DNA of 64,000 bases from Erinaceus europaeus (GCF_950295315.1 NC_080165.1:8434417-8498416); one strand, 5' to 3'. Shown: positions 40,051-51,702, counted from the stretch's first letter. A program made the numbers and translations. Notes: a model not told the origin generated them from the sequence alone.

Positions 40051-40925
40051 TGAGGGTGGGGGGAGATAGTGGGGGGACGTTGAGGTTGGTAGGGAGGAGG
40101 TCACTCTAGGAGGTCCTCTTCGGGACCACCTTGGAGAATAAGGTAGGAGTGGGAAGTAAAAGGGGACACGGGAGGGGCAGTAGGTTGACGAGGAGAATCG
40201 TGAACGGCGGGTCATGAACCCTGTGGAGGAAGAAAAAGAGGGGGGTTCTCTACCAGATCCTGCCAAGTGACGATATAAGAAATCTGGTCTGGGTGTCCTG
40301 AATGTCCTAAGATGACATCTTTGGTGGCATAGATAGTAGGCAGGTCTCAGGTGTCTTCTGGGGGCCAATTGGTAGAGAAGGCTGGCCCCTTATTTCGGCA
40401 ATAATTGATCATCCGGTCCTGTCTTACCTCTAGACCCAAATTATGAGCTCTATGTTTGAATTTTCTAAAATGATTCAGGACCATAGTCAGAGGAGTCAAA
40501 GTAGCCTGACTCCTGACTTTGGACTTAAAGACAAAACTGATAATGAACATAGAGACAACACATACAAAGAAAATACAGAGACAACTCACACAAATAAAAT
40601 ATAGAGACAACATACTCAAAGAAAACCCAGCGGCCCAGCTGCCAACACTCTGAACCAACAGATGGAAGGACAGCCTCTCACCGCCACTTCCCTACAGATG
40701 GGAGGACGGCCTTTCGCCACTTCATGGAAGCGACCCACTCTCCCTTTAAAATTTGGAAGGGGGATCTAATCCCCTACAATAGGATCTGGGACATCTCCGA
40801 GAACCCTGGACCTGGAGCTGCCCAGTACGTCTGCCTTTGACTCCAAGGGTCTCTCACTACAGATACTTGAAGTTTGACCAGTCCTGAAGGCTCAGTGAAG
40901 CTGGCGTTCTTTTAGTGAGACGGAG

Positions 40926-40943
40926 ATTCTGGACGAGCCCCCA
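40926..40943 (-). other. ERV primer-binding site, tRNA-Pro type
   Basis: The minus strand reads TGGGGGCTCGTCCAGAAT, two bases after the LTR end, matching the spacing and the 5' 13 bases of proline-tRNA primer sites in gammaretroviruses. Confidence 0.8.
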
Positions 40944-40945
40944 TA

Positions 40946-41254
40946 TGTTATGCCCAGAAGTTCGAGTGCTGATCTCATGCAAAGAAGACCACAATCACAT
41001 GCAATAGCAAAAGCCTTTATTAGGAAGCTTAAGTTTAGGCCACCGACACCCTTCCAAGCAAAGGGAGAGTCTGCCACCCCATCATTTCTCATCACACCTT
41101 TTTATAGTTATCACAGGGTGGGTACAGGTGGAAATATCCACACGGAACAAGGAATAATTGGTTTTGGGCCAACAGCTGTTCTCAGTATTCGGGGCTTTTC
41201 TATAACCTCACACTTACAAGGGATAAAATCTGAACCTGTAAAAAGACACCAACA
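40946..41254 (-). mobile_element. 5' LTR of the gammaretrovirus-like ERV
   Basis: On the minus strand it starts about TGTTGGTGTC and ends CTTCTGGGCATAACA. The right boundary is inferred from the TG..CA rule only. Confidence 0.65.
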
Positions 41255-41564
41255 GTGCCCTGACATAGAGAAAAGAAAAAGGAAAGTGAAACCTCAGAAG
41301 ACATCAAAACTAAACAGTCTGGTTTTGGACTTCTATGGGTGTTAGAAAATAAGTCACTATTGCTAAAGCTGTTCAATTTGTGCTATTTTATTGTGGTGGA
41401 CCTAGCACATACATATCAAAACTGTCCACTCTAAGAGAAATTTTTTTTTTGTCCCAGTATGCACTATACCTGGGTATGTGTATGTGGCAAAATTTCAAAC
41501 AACAACAAAATACCCTTTGTAGATTTTGGTTGGATCACCAATTGGAATACTTCAGATACAAAAA
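41255..41564. other. Intergenic sequence, no feature recognised
   Basis: No repeat or coding signal. Confidence 0.4.
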
Positions 41565-41680
41565 CTTTTGAGGCAGATAGAGACAAAAATAGAGGAAGGG
41601 GAGAGAGAGAGAGAGAGGGAGAGAGAGAGAGAATTGACAGTTCCTCCAAATATGGTGGGAGCCAGGATCAAAACTAGGTC
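41565..41680 (-). mobile_element. Old SINE-like fragment with (GA)n
   Basis: GAGGCAGATAGAGACAAAAA, a GA-rich run at about 41595-41632, then CTCCAAATATGGTGGGAGCC and GATCAAAACTAGGTC resemble an inverted tRNA-SINE body. Confidence 0.5.
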
Positions 41681-41797
41681 AAATAGAAAGCAATCATAAG
41701 AGATATGGAAAAGTTTTTTCCAGAAGAAAATGGTACATTGATCCACATTCCACATTCCCTGGAATTTTAGTCTTAGCAGACAGCAAACTATTCTTTC

Positions 41798-42073
41798 TTT
41801 AATATTTATTTATTCCCTTTTGTTGCCCTTATTGTTTTATTGTTGAAGTGATTATTATTGTTGTTATTGATGTCATCATTGTTGGAGAGAACTGGAGAGA
41901 GGAGGGGAAGACAGAAAAGGGGAGAGAAAGATAGGCACCTGCAGACCTGCTTAACTGCTTGTGAAGCAAGTCTCCTGCAGGTGGGGAGCCGGGGGCTCAA
42001 ACCGGGATTCTTATGTCAGTCCTTGAGCATTGCGCCACATGCACTAAACCCGCTATACTATCACCTGACTCCC
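41798..42073 (-). mobile_element. SINE-A
   Basis: An inverted copy from TTTATTCCCTTTTGTTGCCC to CGCTATACTATCACCTGACTCCC. Confidence 0.88.
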
Positions 42074-42510
42074 CTCTGGACACATTTTATAGAATTTCTT
42101 ATATATAACATTTTTGATGGATAGGCAGATACATGGTTAGATATAGATTTTGCAGTTAGTTATAGCTAGATGTAGGTACATATAGATGTTATTGTTGACC
42201 CATGACTCATGCACCAGTTGTCTGAAGAAAGAAAATCTACTAGTTGATTAAAAGAATAAAAAGTCTATGGCATAAGAGCAAACAGTTAGCACTTCTAGGG
42301 CTTAGGACTCAAAGGACAGAAAGAGATAAAAAGATAAAAAGGAGCAAGGGATTTCCAATATGGCTGCTAAGAAATAGGTGTGTTATTTCCAGCCACTGTG
42401 GAAGCCATATTGAAAATATAGGATAGGCAGAACAGAACTGAATGAAAAATGAACCTGTGTACATCCCACAGAGAAATATAAAAATAGGTAGAGCTGTAAA
42501 GAATTCATCA
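42074..42510. other. Intergenic sequence, no feature recognised
   Basis: No repeat or coding signal. Confidence 0.4.
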
Positions 42511-42511
42511 A

Positions 42512-42690
42512 GAGGCTGGGAAGTGGTACACCTGCTTGAGTGCACATGTTACCATGCACAAGGATCTGGGTTCGAGCCCCATCTGCAGGGAGACAGCTTT
42601 GCGAGTGATGAAGTAGTGTTGCAGGTCTATCTCTTTCTCTCTCCCTCTTTCTCTCCCACTGCCCTCTTCATTTCTGGATGTTTCTGTCTA
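42512..42690 (+). mobile_element. SINE-B
   Basis: The head GGGAAGTGGTACACCTGCTT, a B box GGGTTCGAGCCCC and a body lacking a few bases; no A-tail remains. Confidence 0.82.
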
Positions 42691-43020
42691 ACTCACTGGA
42701 CCCCTTAGTAGTTTTCTACCTCACCATTTTCTACACTAATGAACTAGATAGGCTATAATACAAATAAACCATGAACACAGGTTAAATGAGAAGAAATTAG
42801 ATCGTACACTCCACAGTGACATTCAATTGCAGTCATTCCTGTGAAATTGCATATAACTAGCAGATAATGTGTGGACTTGTACTTTTGAGTATTTTCAGAT
42901 TAATTTGAAAGAATAAATGAGAACAGAATCTATTGTGAATAAAAGGTGTGTTTTTTTTTTGTTGTTGTTAAACTCATTAAGTACGACGTGAATGTTCGGT
43001 TTCATTATTGGAGTTCGTTT
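42691..43020. other. Intergenic sequence, no feature recognised
   Basis: A short T10 and (GTT)n run at about 42950-42968; otherwise nothing. Confidence 0.4.
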
Positions 43021-43021
43021 C

Positions 43022-43220
43022 TAAGATCTTTATTATTTATTGGATAGGGACAGAAATTGAGAAGAGAAGGGGAGATAGGGAGAGAGACAGAGAGACACTT
43101 ACAGCCCTGTTTCATTACTTGTGTAACTTTTCCCTTGAAGATAGGGACAAGGGACAAGGGATTTGAACCCTGGGTCCTTGTGACTATGAGTGTTTAACCA
43201 CATGTGCCAAGTCTGACTCC
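43022..43220 (-). mobile_element. SINE-B
   Basis: Inverted: GATCTTTATTATTTATTGGA, body, GGGATTTGAACCCTGGGTCC and a degraded head. GGGACAAGGGACAAGG is a small internal duplication. Confidence 0.8.
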
Positions 43221-43265
43221 CAGAGTTCTGCATTTCCATATTCCACACTGTTCCTGCTGGCAAGT

Positions 43266-43397
43266 TTTTCCATTTTATTGGATAGAACAAAAAGAAATTG
43301 AGAGAGGAAGGGGAGATAGACAGGGAGAGAGAAATAAGCACCTGCAGACCTGCTTCATCACTTGTGACATCCTGCAGGTGGAGATCCAGGGGCTCTG
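43266..43397 (-). mobile_element. SINE body fragment, 5'-truncated
   Basis: TTTTATTGGATAGAACAAAA through CATCCTGCAGGTGGAGATCC; the head is absent. Confidence 0.7.
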
Positions 43398-43446
43398 GAA
43401 CTCTGCCTACTGTGCTGTTTCCCAGACCCCATTGCTTGAAACTTTT

Positions 43447-43801
43447 TTTTTTTAAATTTTTTTGCCTCCAAGGTTATTGCTGGGTCTCAGTACCTGCACC
43501 ATGAATCCACCGCTCCTGGAGGCCATTTCCCCCCCTTTTGTTGCCCTTGTTGTTGTAGCCTTGTTGTGGTTGTTATTGTTATTGTTGATGCCGTTCGTTG
43601 TTGGATAGGACACAGAGAAATGGAGAGATGAAGGGAAGACAGAGGGGGGAGAGAAAGACAGACACCTGCAGAGCTGCTTCACCGCCTGTGAAGCGACTCC
43701 CCCTGCAGGTGGGGAGCCGGGGGCTCGAACCCGGATCCTCACACTTGTCCTTGCGCTTTGTGCCACATGTGCTTAACCCACTGCGCTACTGCCAGACCCC
43801 C
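43447..43801 (-). mobile_element. SINE-A, long form, with TSD
   Basis: TGCTTGAAACTTTT (43433-43446) and TGCTTATAACTTTT (43802-43815) flank it. It contains the module CACCATGAATCCACCGCTCC, the (GTT)n region and a near-consensus head. Confidence 0.9.
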
Positions 43802-43908
43802 TGCTTATAACTTTTATCTTTTTTTTTTTTTTTTTTTTTTAGTGACAGCAAAATAGAGAACCATTTAAAATTTTACTGATCTCTTGATTCTTAAAGCTGA
43901 AAACTTGT

Positions 43909-44118
43909 GGCCAGATGGTGACGCACCTAGCTGAGTGCACACGTTGCAGAGCTTAAGGACCTGAGTTCAAGCCCCTGTCTGCATCTGCAGGGGGGTGGGG
44001 GGGACAGAGCTTCAGGAGCAGTGCGACAGTGCTGCAGGGGCCTCTCTCTCTCTCCCTATGACTCTCTCCTCTTTCATTTTTTCTTTGCCTCTATGCAGAA
44101 GAAATATTTAAAAAGTTA
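43909..44118 (+). mobile_element. SINE-B
   Basis: Head AGATGGTGACGCACCTAGCT; the body carries a G-rich expansion (GCAGGGGGGTGGGGGGGACA). Confidence 0.8.
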
Positions 44119-45394
44119 AATTTAATATTAAAATAATTGTAAAAATCCAAAACTTATTTATTTCAGGGATCTCTGATGAGCCTTTTGAAATCTGAGTTTA
44201 TATTTCAGCGCTTTTGCTCACATAGAAGTAACTACGACATAGCCTTGCAAGCAATAGAAGTGATGCTGTCCTGAATGACAGCAACTTCTTCTGAGTACCA
44301 TGACTGCAATTCCTGCACAAAATACTGCCCCAGGAAGACTTGGCATCTAAAATATTAGTGCCCAGGAGAAGACCTTACTCAGAGAAAAAGGAGAGAGAAC
44401 TAATTTGCTTCTGTTCTTATGCAAAGACAAAATACCACCAGTTCCTTATATTTCATTCCATCCTTACCCATTTGCAGGGAAAGACATAATGGGATTCAGA
44501 AAGCTGTGTGACTGTCAGTGGTCTCCTAGCTTTAGGAAGATCCAGAATTCACAAATCAAACTCTCTGACTTTTGTCAGTTTCAAGTGACTACATCTTTAA
44601 GAAAATGACCTGTATGAGGACGATTTAAGTATGTTGTCCTGAGGCAGACAGTCTAAAGAATTCAAATAAATTTTACAGAGATTGTGCAAGCCAGGTGCTT
44701 GAAAGCACAGATATTATTTGCAAGGTAGGATTCTAATATATTATTCATGAAATCATCTTGGCTTCACTCAGGCTCAGAAATGTTTTCGCATTCCTACATA
44801 ACTTGTTCTACTAGAGAGAAACATTTTAGCCCCTCCACTTAGTTCCACATGGCTAAATGCTTCTCCTTCACAGCTATTTTTTAATTAAAAGAAATGAGTT
44901 CTCCCTCTGGCTGCACTTCTCAACCCTGAGAACAGTCATCAAACTGAAGTGAAGAGACAGAAAATTGCCCACTTCCATGCACCCCAACCCCCACCTCCCA
45001 CCCCCCAACCCCCCGCGAGCCAACCAGGAGCTTTCTTCCGAAGGATATTCAGTTTGGTAGTTCTGCAGTTATTAGAACAGAGTTAGCTTCTCCTAAGGTA
45101 GGCTATGCGGCATTTTAATTGTTCTGAGCAAGGAGACATCTGAGGACCAGAAGCAAGAAAACTGGCAAACTATCTTCTAGCTGTCTTGCCCCACTCTGAC
45201 ACTGTCCCTGTCATGTCATCTTATTCCCTGTGCCATTACTATCAGAAGGCTGAAACCTGAAGGTTGACATAGAGTGTACAATGTTGATTTATCTATTTTA
45301 TTTCCCTTTTTTTCCCCGGTAACTTTATTTGCTGGTCTTTTAGTTTGTGTTTTTATGTCCCTTTAATTCACTGATTCATTTATCTTGCTTTTTT
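44119..45394. other. Intergenic sequence without recognised repeats
   Basis: About 1.3 kb with no recognised element; a C-rich run at about 44985-45018. No ORF with a domain. Confidence 0.5.
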
Positions 45395-45530
45395 TTTTCT
45401 AAATTTCTATTAGTGGTTTAATAATGGTGTTTAAGATTATAAGGTGGCAAGGACATAATTTCACACCATACCCACCTCCAAAATCTCTGCCCCCCTCCCT
45501 TCTCTCTGAAAAAACTCCATAATTCTTAGT
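45395..45530 (-). mobile_element. Older L1 3' UTR fragment
   Basis: TTTCTATTAGTGGTTTAATA..AAGATTATAAGGTGGCAAGG..CACACCATACCCACCTCC is like the copy at 48236 and a diverged relative of L1-D. Confidence 0.6.
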
Positions 45531-45535
45531 TTTTT

Positions 45536-46382
45536 CTTAAAATTTTTATTTATAAAAAGGAAACACTGACAAAACCATAGTATAAGAGGGGTACAACTCC
45601 ACACATTCCCACCACTAGAACTCTGTATCCCATCCCCTCCCCTGATAGCTTTCCTATTCTTTATCCCTCTGGGAGTATGGACCCAGGGTCACTATGGGAT
45701 GCAGAAGGTGGAAGGTCTGGCTTCTGTAATTGCTTCCCTGCTGAACATGAGCGTTGATAGGTGGATCCATACTCCAAACCTGCCTCTCTCTTTCCCTATT
45801 GGGGTGAGGCTCTGGGGAAGGGGAGCTCTAAGATGTATGGTGGGGTCGTCTGTCCAGGGAAGTCCAGTTGGCATCATGTTAGCATCTAGAACCTGGTGGC
45901 TGAAAAAAGAGTTAACATATAAAGCCAAAAAAATTGTTGACTAATCATAAACCTAAGGGCTGGAGTATTTCAGATGAAGATTTGGAGTCTCCATTTTGAA
46001 GATAGCTAGTAGGCCTAGTTTAGTTATATTCCAAAGGGCCCATGACTATACTAGTTTTTTTCCTGAGCCTGACATCTGATATGCAGGTGGACCCAAGTTA
46101 TTATCTGGGGAGATGATGTCATGGCTGGAAAAAGGACCAGAAATCTGGATCAGGGAAGAGAGTAGCTCCCAAATACAGGAAAGGTGTATAAATATTGTTG
46201 ACTGTAAACCCCATCGATTTGATGGGACCAGGGGCCCATATTCAGCTTAGGAGCCTATGTGAACTCTGCATCCCTGAAAATCTGAGCTCACATTCTGTGG
46301 TCATGAGTAGGAAGGTTCCAAGCTGCCCCAATATCAGGACCCAACTTCTCAGGTGGAAGATAGAGTATGTTGTCCAGAGTTC
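45536..46382 (-). mobile_element. L1-D 3' UTR, long collinear copy
   Basis: It runs from TTTATTTATAAAAAGGAAAC to GAAGATAGAGTATGTTGTCC, covering the segment disrupted at 23260-26732 in one uninterrupted copy and so showing the consensus order. Confidence 0.88.
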
Positions 46383-46554
46383 TCACAGTTTTAAGATCCT
46401 TTGAGACTGTAGTTACACTGTTGGTCATTTTACTTCAATTTCAAACTACTTTATAAGTCACCACTGCTGTTCTCAACAAAATTTAGCTGACCAAAAATTC
46501 ATTAGGTTGCATAAATCTGAGACCATCAGCCTTCAGAGCAAGTCTTTCAGGGCT
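46383..46554. other. Unannotated gap
   Basis: Nothing recognised. Confidence 0.3.
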
Positions 46555-46680
46555 GACTAGACAGCACACACCTGGGAGGGTATCTGTTTTGTCCAGATGC
46601 ACATGGCCCAGGTTTAAGTCCAGTCCTGAAGCTTCAATGCTTCTCTGTCTCTGTCTCTGTCCGTCTACCTAAAGAACTTA
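46555..46680 (+). mobile_element. Old tRNA-like SINE (SINE-D type)
   Basis: GCACACACCTGGGAGGGTAT..GGCCCAGGTTTAAGTCCAGT then a (TCTG)n-like tail; a related copy lies at 48095. Confidence 0.6.
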
Positions 46681-46698
46681 GCCAGGAGAAATAAGGCC

Positions 46699-46720
46699 AC
46701 ACACACACACACACACACAC
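46699..46720. repeat. (CA)n microsatellite
   Basis: Eleven CA units. Confidence 0.95.
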
Positions 46721-46934
46721 GCCATTTTATTTAGACTTCCTTGTACATTTATTTCACCTTCCTTAAGGGGATTTTTAAGGCATGTCAATTAAGGTATATT
46801 TGCTACGCTCCACTGAGTCGACCCCTAGGATGTCTGTAAGTTATTTTGTTTTGATTCTGAATATGAAATCCAGAAAGAAGTGAAGCACATAGATGTGGTG
46901 GGAAATAATGGCTTCTGCGGAGGTCGATATCAAA

Positions 46935-47050
46935 AGAGAAACTGGAGTGGTAGCTCACTAGATAAGGTGCCTACATAGCCATGCACATGATACCCCAGTT
47001 CAAGTCCTAGCACCACATGGCAGGGGTACAGTCATGGAGGGAGTCTGGGT
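46935..47050 (+). mobile_element. Old tRNA-like SINE
   Basis: GGAGTGGTAGCTCACTAGATAA resembles a tRNA A box and CCCAGTTCAAGTCCTAGCAC a B box; the tail is lost. Confidence 0.6.
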
Positions 47051-47545
47051 ACTAAAGAAAGGAGAAGGGAGAAAGGAAAAAAGAAATGATGTGTACATGA
47101 GGAAAACTGGGCTGATTGGGGTTGGGTGGAGGGCTATTAAGGACTCTTGGGAAGTAAATGTAGTTCGAAGATGACCATATGCCATCTTTTTTGAGGCAAA
47201 TTCAGCTGCCTCAGCCTCTGCCTTTCACAGCTCCTTGCAGCTAGATCAAGAGAGCTCTCATCTGTCTCCTAAGACAGTCCTAGAAGGAATGCACAAGCAG
47301 GAACTCCCACAGTCCCTACCAGGATGTGAATGGAGTCAGTCTTCAATGTTGAGTCAGTAAATCTCAATACTATTATAGGACACATACCTCTTCCCAAGTT
47401 TCCATGGCTGCTTCCCAATGTAAACTAAGATCCAGCCTCTTGGGAAGAATACATTGTTCCTAACTTGCCCTTGGTCCATCATCAAGGTCTAAGTATCCAA
47501 CTACTCCACACTGGTGTTCTACCTCCACTTAAAAAATAAAATAAA
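47051..47545. other. Intergenic sequence, no feature recognised
   Basis: No repeat or coding signal. Confidence 0.4.
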
Positions 47546-47855
47546 GGGAGTTGGGTGGTAGCACAATGGTTAAGTGCAGGTGGCGCAAAGCCCAAGGACC
47601 AGCATAAGGATCGCGGTTCAAGCCCCCAGCTCCCCACCTGCAGGGGAGTCGCTTCCAGGTGGTGAAGCAGTTCTGCAGGTGTCTATCTTTTTCTCCCCAT
47701 CTCTGCCTTCCCCTCCTCTCTCCATTTCTCTCTGTCCTATCCAGCAAAGAAGACATCAATAACAACAACAATAATAACTACAACAATAAAAAAAAACAAA
47801 CAAGGGCAACAAAAAGGGAAAATGAATAAATAAATATTAAAATAAATAAATAACA
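47546..47855 (+). mobile_element. SINE-A
   Basis: Head GGGTGGTAGCACAATGGTTA, body CCCACCTGCAGGGGAGTCGC, and tail (CAA)n/(AAT)n ending AATAAATAAATA. Confidence 0.9.
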
Positions 47856-48094
47856 TAAAATTTAAAAGTCCTCTATCTTACTTTTGTCTTTGTGCCCTAC
47901 CCCTGCTTTTGTCTCTTCATTTGTCTCTTCATTCTCTGCAAATGGGCAGTGAGGTTCCCGTAGAGGTCTGAGTCCTACCACGCCTAGATCTGTTTTGCAA
48001 GAACTTGGCCTTAGAAACAAGACATCAAAGTAACTCACAACGTAGGCCACAGAGGCAGACAGACTGAATCCATGCTCCTTCAGAAGGTGACAAG

Positions 48095-48235
48095 ATAACT
48101 CTCCTGGGAGGGTAACTGCTTTGCCATGTATGTGACCCAAGTTCCAGCCTGGTCCCTACTACATTGGGGGAAGATTTGGTATGATAGTGTCTTTTCCTCT
48201 GTCTTTTTTTCTCTCTCTCTCTCTCTCCCTCTCTC
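48095..48235 (+). mobile_element. Old tRNA-like SINE
   Basis: CTCCTGGGAGGGTAACTGCT..GTGACCCAAGTTCCAGCCTG with a (CT)n tail; same type as 46555. Confidence 0.6.
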
Positions 48236-48430
48236 TGGTTTTATTGGTGATTTAATATTGACTTACAAATCTACAAGATAATAGGGGTATAACTCCACAC
48301 CATTCCTACCACCCAAGTTCTGAATCCCCAATCCCTCCATTATAAACTCCAGTAGTTTTCATAAGGCTGAAGATATGGGTTAACTAGTATTTATACAACT
48401 ATCGGTCTATATTTACATATATTTGCACTT
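48236..48430 (-). mobile_element. Older L1 3' UTR fragment
   Basis: TTTTATTGGTGATTTAATAT, ATAATAGGGGTATAACTCCA and CACACCATTCCTACCACCCA are diverged L1-D-like sequence. Confidence 0.65.
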
Positions 48431-48474
48431 TTTTCTATATTTCTGTCTTCTCTTCATTTCTTTTTAAAAATAAT

Positions 48475-48680
48475 ATATATGTATCATCTTTATTTATTTA
48501 TTGACTAGAGACAGCCAGAAGTCGAGGGGTAGGGGATGGTAGGAAGAAAGCGAGACACCTGCAGCACTGTTTCACCACTCACAAAGCTTTGTCCCTGAAG
48601 GTGGGGACCAGGGGCTTGAACTTAGGTCTTTGTGCATTGCAACATGCGCGTTCATCCAAGCATGCCACCACCCAGCCACT
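48475..48680 (-). mobile_element. SINE-B
   Basis: Inverted: ATCTTTATTTATTTATTGAC, body CACCACTCACAAAGCTTTGT and GGGGCTTGAACTTAGGTC head region. Confidence 0.82.
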
Positions 48681-48689
48681 TCTCTTCCT

Positions 48690-49180
48690 TTCCAAGTCAC
48701 ACATACACCTATTACTACATCCAAATGTCCCTCCCTTATTCCTCCTCTGTCAGGGTTCTTTTGGAGTTGGAGTTCAGGGCCCTCTGGTCGTCTTCCCCCT
48801 ATCACTTCTCCCCTACTAGAAGTATGGATCAAATTATCTTTGAGGTGCAGAAGGTGGGAGGTCTGGCTTCTATAATTGTTTCTTCACTGGACATGGATGT
48901 TGGCAGGTGGATCCATTACCCCAGCCTGTCTCTATCTTTCTCTAGTGGGGTAGGGCTCTGGGGAGTTGAGGCTCCAGGACACATTGTTTCCAGGTTTTGG
49001 CTGTTACAAATTGTGCTGCTAAGAACATAGGTGTACTCAGATCTTTTTGGATGGGTGTGTTGAGTTCCTTAGGATATATCCCCAGGAGAGGAATTGCAGG
49101 ACCATAGGGTAGGTGCATTTCTAGCCTTCTGAGAGTTCTCCAGACTGTTCCCCACAGAGGTTGGACCGACTTACATTCCC
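48690..49180 (-). mobile_element. L1 fragment: 3' UTR joined to an ORF2 segment
   Basis: GCAGAAGGTGGGAGGTCTGG is L1 3' UTR. From about 48988 the text TTACAAATTGTGCTGCTAAG..GGATATATCCCCAGGAGAGG..TTACATTCCCACC is the inverted ORF2 3' region known from mammalian L1. An internal deletion joins the two. Confidence 0.75.
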
Positions 49181-49287
49181 ACCGCCTGTTAAGTGACTCC
49201 CCTGCAGGTGGGGAGCTGGGGAGCCTTTCCCATCCTTGTGCTTTGCGCCATGTGCACTTAACCCGTTGCGCTACGGCCTGACTCCCT
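49181..49287 (-). mobile_element. SINE-A head half fused to L1
   Basis: It contains the body CTCCCCTGCAGGTGGGGAGC and the tRNA head GCACTTAACCCGTTGCGCTA but lacks the whole 3' half. The junction with L1 is at CCCACCGCCTGTTAAG. Confidence 0.75.
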
Positions 49288-49465
49288 AGACATTTTCTCT
49301 AACAGACACCATACCATTCCTCTTCAGACCCCAACCCTAAGCAAACCCAGAGCTGTTTCAGTGCTTAGTAAACATCTGATTAATGAATAAATTGGTATGT
49401 AAGACCAATCTAAGAAAGGTAACTTTGATCACTGTTATCTCTCCCTTTCTATCTTTGTTTCAACA

Positions 49466-49469
49466 GCTG

Positions 49470-49533
<64 letters not shown>

Positions 49534-49562
49534 TTATGTGTATATATGTGTATATATATATA
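49466..49562. repeat. (TA)n(TG)n(TA)n compound microsatellite
   Basis: A TA run, about 15 TG units, then mixed TA/TG repeats. Confidence 0.95.
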
Positions 49563-49624
49563 CATGAGAGAGAGGGCCTGGGTTTCTACACTTTCACCAA
49601 GAGTCCCAAGTGATTCTTTTCAGA

Positions 49625-50325
49625 TCATATATAGAGAACATGTTTTTGACCATCATGAAGACTAAATGTTTTACAAGAGTTGTGCTGTGAATAAGAAAGT
49701 TCTGGGACATATGTTTCATGGAATACTATTCTGCAATTTAAAAAAAAGATGATATTTTGTCATTTGGGACAGAATGGATAGAACTGGAGGTGATTGTACT
49801 GAGCAAAATGAGGAAAGAGATGAAAGATAACTATGGTAATACTTATGTGGAATCTGGAGAAATGAAACACACAAGCTCACAAAAAGAAAGAAAGAGAAAG
49901 GAAGAAAGGAAAGAAGGGAGGGAGGGCCTGAAGGAGGAAGGAACGAAGGAAGGAATGGAGGGAAGGAACGAAAAATAAAATTGAAAAATAGAGGCAAGGA
50001 ACTGTCTAAGACTTTTTGAAAAATGTGGTGATAATTGTTAAGAGAATGGGAGCTTGGTGGCGGGTACAGTGTGGGACTGTCTTGTAATCTTACAACCTCA
50101 ACCTATCAACACCCATGCTCAGCGGGGAAGCAATTACAGAAGCCAGACCTCCCACTTTTTGCATCCCACTATGACCCTGGGTCCATGCTCCCAGAGGGAT
50201 AAAGAATAGGAAAGCTATCGGGGGAGGGGATGGGATACGGACTTCTGGTGGCGGGAACTGTACCCCTCTTGTCCTATGGTCTTTTCAATGTTTCCTTTTT
50301 ATAAATAAGTACATTTTAAAAAATG
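49625..50325 (+). mobile_element. L1: end of ORF2 plus 3' UTR
   Basis: ATGGAATACTATTCTGCAAT..GGACAGAATGGATAGAACTGG is the conserved L1 ORF2 end, broken by stops. A (GAAA/GAAG)n stretch (49878-49975) follows, then L1-D 3' UTR to TTTCCTTTTTATAAATAAGT. This links the L1-D 3' UTR type to L1 ORF2. Confidence 0.82.
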
Positions 50326-51349
50326 TTCTTGTCTCTTCCTCAGACATAACCAGACTCATCCTATCACTGAGTCAGACACATCTCATTCCTCACATCTGAC
50401 AAACCTGTTGGCTTACCTATATTCTGTCACTATGCTCTACTGATTTTAGAAGATTGTCATGCTTCCTCTTTCCCTAGATCATAGCCTTTGCATGTTGAAG
50501 TTTAGAGTATCACACAAAAGAAATTTTTCATGAACAATAAAACAACTTGGAAAATTGTCTTACAGTGGAAACCTTGTTTTGGGCACAGTTGGGGCAGAGA
50601 AGGGTGGGTAGTGGGCATTTTAATGCCCTTGGTGTCCTCTCCATGGTAAAAGATATTTTTTTCCCATTAATAGTAAAACCAAAATTTTAATCTCAGTAAA
50701 ATAAGGAAGGGGAGAATAGGGGTGGAGAAGGCATTGAAGTCCTAGTGCATATGATGTAAAAGGACCCAACATTGGAGTGACAGTAGTCTGCAAACACCAA
50801 TCATGGGCAGATGGCAATAAAATGATAATAAATAAATAAATAAATGACTTGGGTTAAATAAATAACTTTCTATATTGTTCAGTTATAAAACTACCTTCAG
50901 AGACATAAAAAAATAGCACGTGATAGATAGATCATCCTGGTGACAATGGTGATAGTTATATCTGTTAATAAGTACTATATAAAAAGTGATTATCACTGGG
51001 TTCAAATATATAGAATATGAATGACTGGGGCAAAATCTTTAATAAATGACAGAATTGGGCTGATTACCTGCAGCTAGTTTATACTGTGATGACTATGTTA
51101 GTTTCCAACTAAATTAACAAGAGTTTTATGGACTTCTAAAATTTCTCTTTTGAAGAATCAGACACTATATTCCCTTTGATTATCACGTTTCATGATAGCT
51201 TGATAGCTTTTGCAGCATTTTAAGTTACATAAGAAGTTTGTTTAAATCAGATTTACATAAATTGGATTAATAAATATAAACTTTAGTGAAACTTGGTTAC
51301 CCATCTAGAACTTGTATGTTCTAAAGAAGATCTTTGTAGGGACTTACCT
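50326..51349. other. Intergenic sequence, no feature recognised
   Basis: A short (AAAT)n at about 50826; otherwise nothing. Confidence 0.45.
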
Positions 51350-51690
51350 CAGTAATAGGAACAGTAGTGTAGTGGGTTAAGCACACATGGCACCAAGCAC
51401 AAGGACTGGCATAAGGAACCTTGTTCAAGCCCCTGGCCTCCCACCTGCAGAGAGGTCACTTCAGAGGCTGTGAAGCAGGTCTATAGGTGTCTGTCTTTCT
51501 CTCCTCCTCTCTGTCTTCCTCCCCTCTCTATTTCTCTCTGTCCTATCCAACAACATCAACAGCAACAGCAATAAGGACAATAACAATAACAACAAGGGCA
51601 AAAAATGGGAAACATAGCCTCCAGGAGCAGTGGGTTGGTAGTGCAGGCACAGAGCCACAGCGATAACCTTGGAAGCAAAATAATAATAAT
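51350..51690 (+). mobile_element. SINE-A, long form
   Basis: Head GTAGTGTAGTGGGTTAAGCA, (CAA)n region, module GGAGCAGTGGGTTGGTAGTG and tail (AAT)n. Confidence 0.9.
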
Positions 51691-51702
51691 AATAAGCACT
51701 TG

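Larger units (their letters stand above)
40055..41254 (-). mobile_element. Gammaretrovirus-like ERV: 5' LTR, tRNA-Pro-type PBS, leader and start of gag
   Basis: Read on the minus strand: an LTR (41254-40946) with AATAAAGGC poly(A) signal, two bases, an 18-nt primer-binding site starting TGGGGGCTCGTCC (40943-40926), a leader, then from about 40500 down to 40055 sequence resembling the start of a gammaretroviral gag matrix/proline-rich region, spread over more than one frame. It is cut at about 40050, so most of gag, all of pol and env, and the second LTR are absent. Non-functional remnant. Confidence 0.75.
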
